Source: Rubrobacter sp.
GTDB lineage: Bacteria; Actinomycetota; Rubrobacteria; Rubrobacterales; Rubrobacteraceae
NCBI GenBank assembly: GCA_016781885.1
Contig: JADDPM010000030.1
Location: 1 to 6,366, forward strand
Length of the DNA: 6,366 nt
Direction of reading: 5' to 3'
Below the pieces are notes generated by a model. The model was not told where the DNA came from. It worked only from the letters and a program-made list of their open reading frames with translations, and searched no databases. Position numbers and translations under genes: made by a program. Below, one piece after another: positions 4,212-6,366 of the stretch. Numbering within the stretch: position 1 is the stretch's first letter; every line of letters starts with the position of its first letter.

Positions 4212-6366
4212 ATGGTACTCCAAAGTACGATCAAGGAAGAGAGAGAGGCCCGGGTAAAAGAATTCCGGGTTCAGCTAAAGCAGCGCATCATGCTCTTGGA
4301 CTGTGCGATGGGGACCATGATCCAGAGCTACGATCTCTCCGCTGAGGACTACCGGGGGGAGCGCTTCAAAGACCACCCCGGGGAGCTCAAGGGCAACAAC
4401 GATCTGCTCTCCATCACCCAGCCGGGGATAATCGCCGACATCCATGAGGCCACGATGGAGGCCGGCTCGGACATCATCGAGACGAACACCTTCTCCTCCA
4501 CCTCCATCGCCCAGGCGGACTACAAGATGGAGGATCTGGCCTACGAGCTGAACTACGAGGCCGCCCGCGTCGCCCGCGAGGCAGCGGACAACTACACCGG
4601 GAAGACCCCGGAGAGGCCGCGCTTCGTGGCGGGCGCTTTAGGTCCGACCAACCGCACGGCCTCTCTGTCGCCGGACGTAAACAACCCCGGCTTTCGGAAC
4701 ATCACCTTCGACGAGTTGAAGGAGGCGTACAAGGAGGCGGCGCGGGGGCTCGTAGAGGGCGGGGCAGATCTGCTACTCATCGAGACCATCTTCGACACGC
4801 TGAACGCGAAGGCGGCGATCTTTGGAGTCACGGAGTACCTTGAGGATGAGGGGCTGGATGTCCCCATCATGATCTCCGGCACCATTACCGACGCGAGCGG
4901 ACGCACCCTCTCAGGCCAGGTGACCGAGGCGTTCTGGAACTCCGTGCGCCACGCGAACCCGATCAGCGTCGGCCTGAACTGCGCTTTGGGCTCGAAGGAG
5001 CTTCGGCAGTACATCGAGGAACTCTCGGGGATCGCGGAGACGCACGTGAGCGCGTATCCGAACGCCGGGCTGCCCAACGAGTTTGGCGAGTACGACGAGA
5101 GCCCCGAGCACATGGCGGCGGAGATCGGGGAGTGGGCCGCGAACGGGTGGCTGAACATCGTCGGGGGCTGCTGCGGCACGACTCCGGAGCACATCAAGGC
5201 GCTAGCCGACGCCGTCGCGGCTCACGCGCCGCGCGAGATACCGGAGCTTCCGAAGAAGTTGCGCCTCTCCGGACTGGAGCCGGTAAACATCGGGCCGGAC
5301 TCGCTGTTCGTGAACGTCGGGGAGCGGACCAATGTCACGGGATCGGCGCGGTTTAAGGACCTGATCCTAAACAACGATTACGATGCCGCCCTGGAGGTGG
5401 CGCGCCAGCAGGTGGATAATGGCGCCCAGATCATCGACGTCAACATGGACGAGGGGATGCTCGACGGCGAGGAGGCGATGGTCGACTTCCTCAACCTTGT
5501 CGCCGCCGAGCCGGACATCTCGCGCGTGCCGGTCATGATCGACTCCTCCAAGTGGTCCATCATCGAGGCGGGCCTGAAGCGCGTGCAGGGCAAGGCGGTC
5601 GTCAACTCCATCAGCATGAAGGAGGGTGAGGAGGCGTTCGTCCGCCAGGCGAAGCTCCTGAAGAACTACGGCGCCGCCGTGATCGTGATGGCCTTCGACG
5701 AGAAGGGCCAGGCGGACACCAAGGAGCGGAAGGTCGAGATCTGTACGCGCGCCTACAAGATTCTCACCGAAGAGGTCGGCTTCCCGCCCGAAGACATAAT
5801 CTTCGACCCGAACGTCTTCGCCATCGCCACCGGCATCGACGAACACAACAACTACGGCGTTGACTTCATCGAGGCCGTGCGCGAGATTCATCAGACCCTC
5901 CCCCACGCCAAGACCTCGGGCGGCATCTCGAACGTCTCGTTCTCGTTTCGGGGCAACAACCCGGTGCGCGAGGCTATCCATGCTGTCTTCCTCTACCACG
6001 CCATAAACGCCGGCCTCACGATGGGCATCGTGAACGCCGGCCAGCTCGGCGTCTACGACGACATAGACGAGGAGCTGCGCGAGGCGGTCGAGGACGTGGT
6101 GCTGAACCGTCGCGACGACGCCACCGAGCGGCTGTTGGAGCTGGCGGAGAAGTACCGGGACCAGGGCGACTCCGCGGGGAACGAGAAGGATTTGGAGTGG
6201 CGGTCGTGGCCGGTTGCGAAGCGGCTGGAGCACGCGCTCGTCAAGGGCATCGCCGATTATGCCGAGGAGGATGCCGAGGAGGCGCGGCAAGAGTTTGACC
6301 ATCCGATAGAGGTGATCGAGGGTCCCCTCATGGACGGCATGAACGTCGTCGGGGACCTCTTCGGCG
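4212..6366 (+). CDS. metH: Cobalamin-dependent methionine synthase, N-terminal 718 codons, cut by the right edge
   Basis: MetH moves the methyl group of 5-methyltetrahydrofolate to homocysteine through methylcobalamin, making methionine in the cytoplasm. The frame is open from ATG at 4212 to the window end. The first domain (~20-335) is the homocysteine-binding barrel, with MLLDCAMGTMIQ, ETNTF and zinc ligands Cys257 (GLNCALG) and Cys320-Cys321 (GGCCGTTP). The second (~358-620) is the pterin-binding barrel, with FVNVGERTNVTGSARF, DVNMDEGMLDGEEA, MIDSSKW, NSISMKEG, MAFDEKGQAD and DPNVFAIATG. The helical cobalamin cap starts near residue 650, and the window ends in VIEGPLMDGMNVVGDLFG. The cobalamin domain with its DxHxxG motif and the SAM reactivation domain lie beyond the edge, as full MetH is about 1,200 residues. 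Compared with E. coli MetH from memory, the zinc cysteines are offset by ten residues, so the N-terminus is normal. It follows the methyl-THF-producing gene by 50 bases and is likely co-transcribed from the SAM-controlled promoter. Confidence 0.96.
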   Translation, partial: MVLQSTIKEEREARVKEFRVQLKQRIMLLDCAMGTMIQSYDLSAEDYRGERFKDHPGELKGNNDLLSITQPGIIADIHEATMEAGSDIIETNTFSSTSIAQADYKMEDLAYELNYEAARVAREAADNYTGKTPERPRFVAGALGPTNRTASLSPDVNNPGFRNITFDELKEAYKEAARGLVEGGADLLLIETIFDTLNAKAAIFGVTEYLEDEGLDVPIMISGTITDASGRTLSGQVTEAFWNSVRHANPISVGLNCALGSKELRQYIEELSGIAETHVSAYPNAGLPNEFGEYDESPEHMAAEIGEWAANGWLNIVGGCCGTTPEHIKALADAVAAHAPREIPELPKKLRLSGLEPVNIGPDSLFVNVGERTNVTGSARFKDLILNNDYDAALEVARQQVDNGAQIIDVNMDEGMLDGEEAMVDFLNLVAAEPDISRVPVMIDSSKWSIIEAGLKRVQGKAVVNSISMKEGEEAFVRQAKLLKNYGAAVIVMAFDEKGQADTKERKVEICTRAYKILTEEVGFPPEDIIFDPNVFAIATGIDEHNNYGVDFIEAVREIHQTLPHAKTSGGISNVSFSFRGNNPVREAIHAVFLYHAINAGLTMGIVNAGQLGVYDDIDEELREAVEDVVLNRRDDATERLLELAEKYRDQGDSAGNEKDLEWRSWPVAKRLEHALVKGIADYAEEDAEEARQEFDHPIEVIEGPLMDGMNVVGDLFG

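Noticed and set aside
5367..6302. A 311-codon open frame on the minus strand inside metH.
   Set aside because: It lies opposite strongly conserved MetH pterin-domain codons. Its Val/Leu/Asp/His-rich translation is typical of an antisense shadow in GC-rich sequence, and no domain can be recognised.

Overview
This window comes from a GC-rich bacterium. All genes lie on the + strand, and third codon positions are mostly G or C. The combination of a carotenoid locus (crtI-crtB), a fused homocysteine methyltransferase/methylenetetrahydrofolate reductase and a cobalamin-dependent methionine synthase suggests a pigmented, free-living bacterium. My best guess is a Rubrobacter-like actinobacterium. 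That guess rests on recalled family resemblance and no search was run.

Layout. Positions 1-1112 hold the C-terminal ~370 codons of a phytoene desaturase (crtI), cut by the left edge. Positions 1145-2071 hold a complete phytoene synthase (crtB), starting 33 bases after the crtI stop. Together they make phytoene from two geranylgeranyl diphosphates and desaturate it towards lycopene-type pigments. A perfect TATAAT box overlaps the crtB stop codon. It is followed by a leader of about 220 bases containing a clear SAM-I (S-box) riboswitch at 2115-2238. Downstream, an 11-bp helix (2252-2262 with 2293-2303) can bury the Shine-Dalgarno sequence of the next gene, so I infer control at translation initiation.

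The methionine unit follows. Positions 2308-4161 encode a 617-residue YitJ-type protein with a zinc homocysteine S-methyltransferase domain fused to a methylenetetrahydrofolate reductase domain, beginning at a TTG codon. After a 50-base, unusually A-rich spacer, metH begins at 4212 and runs off the right edge, with 718 codons visible. The reductase half of the fusion makes 5-methyltetrahydrofolate, which MetH uses to methylate homocysteine. SAM, made from the resulting methionine, would close the loop by binding the riboswitch.

I see no new kind of biological system here. The points most worth a second look are the translational expression platform with its duplicated GATGA strand, the two homocysteine-methyltransferase domains in adjacent genes, and the strong resemblance of MetH to the enterobacterial form. 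I see no tRNA, rRNA, CRISPR array or insertion sequence, and I see no real gene on the minus strand. The only non-coding stretch of note is 2072-2307, described below.
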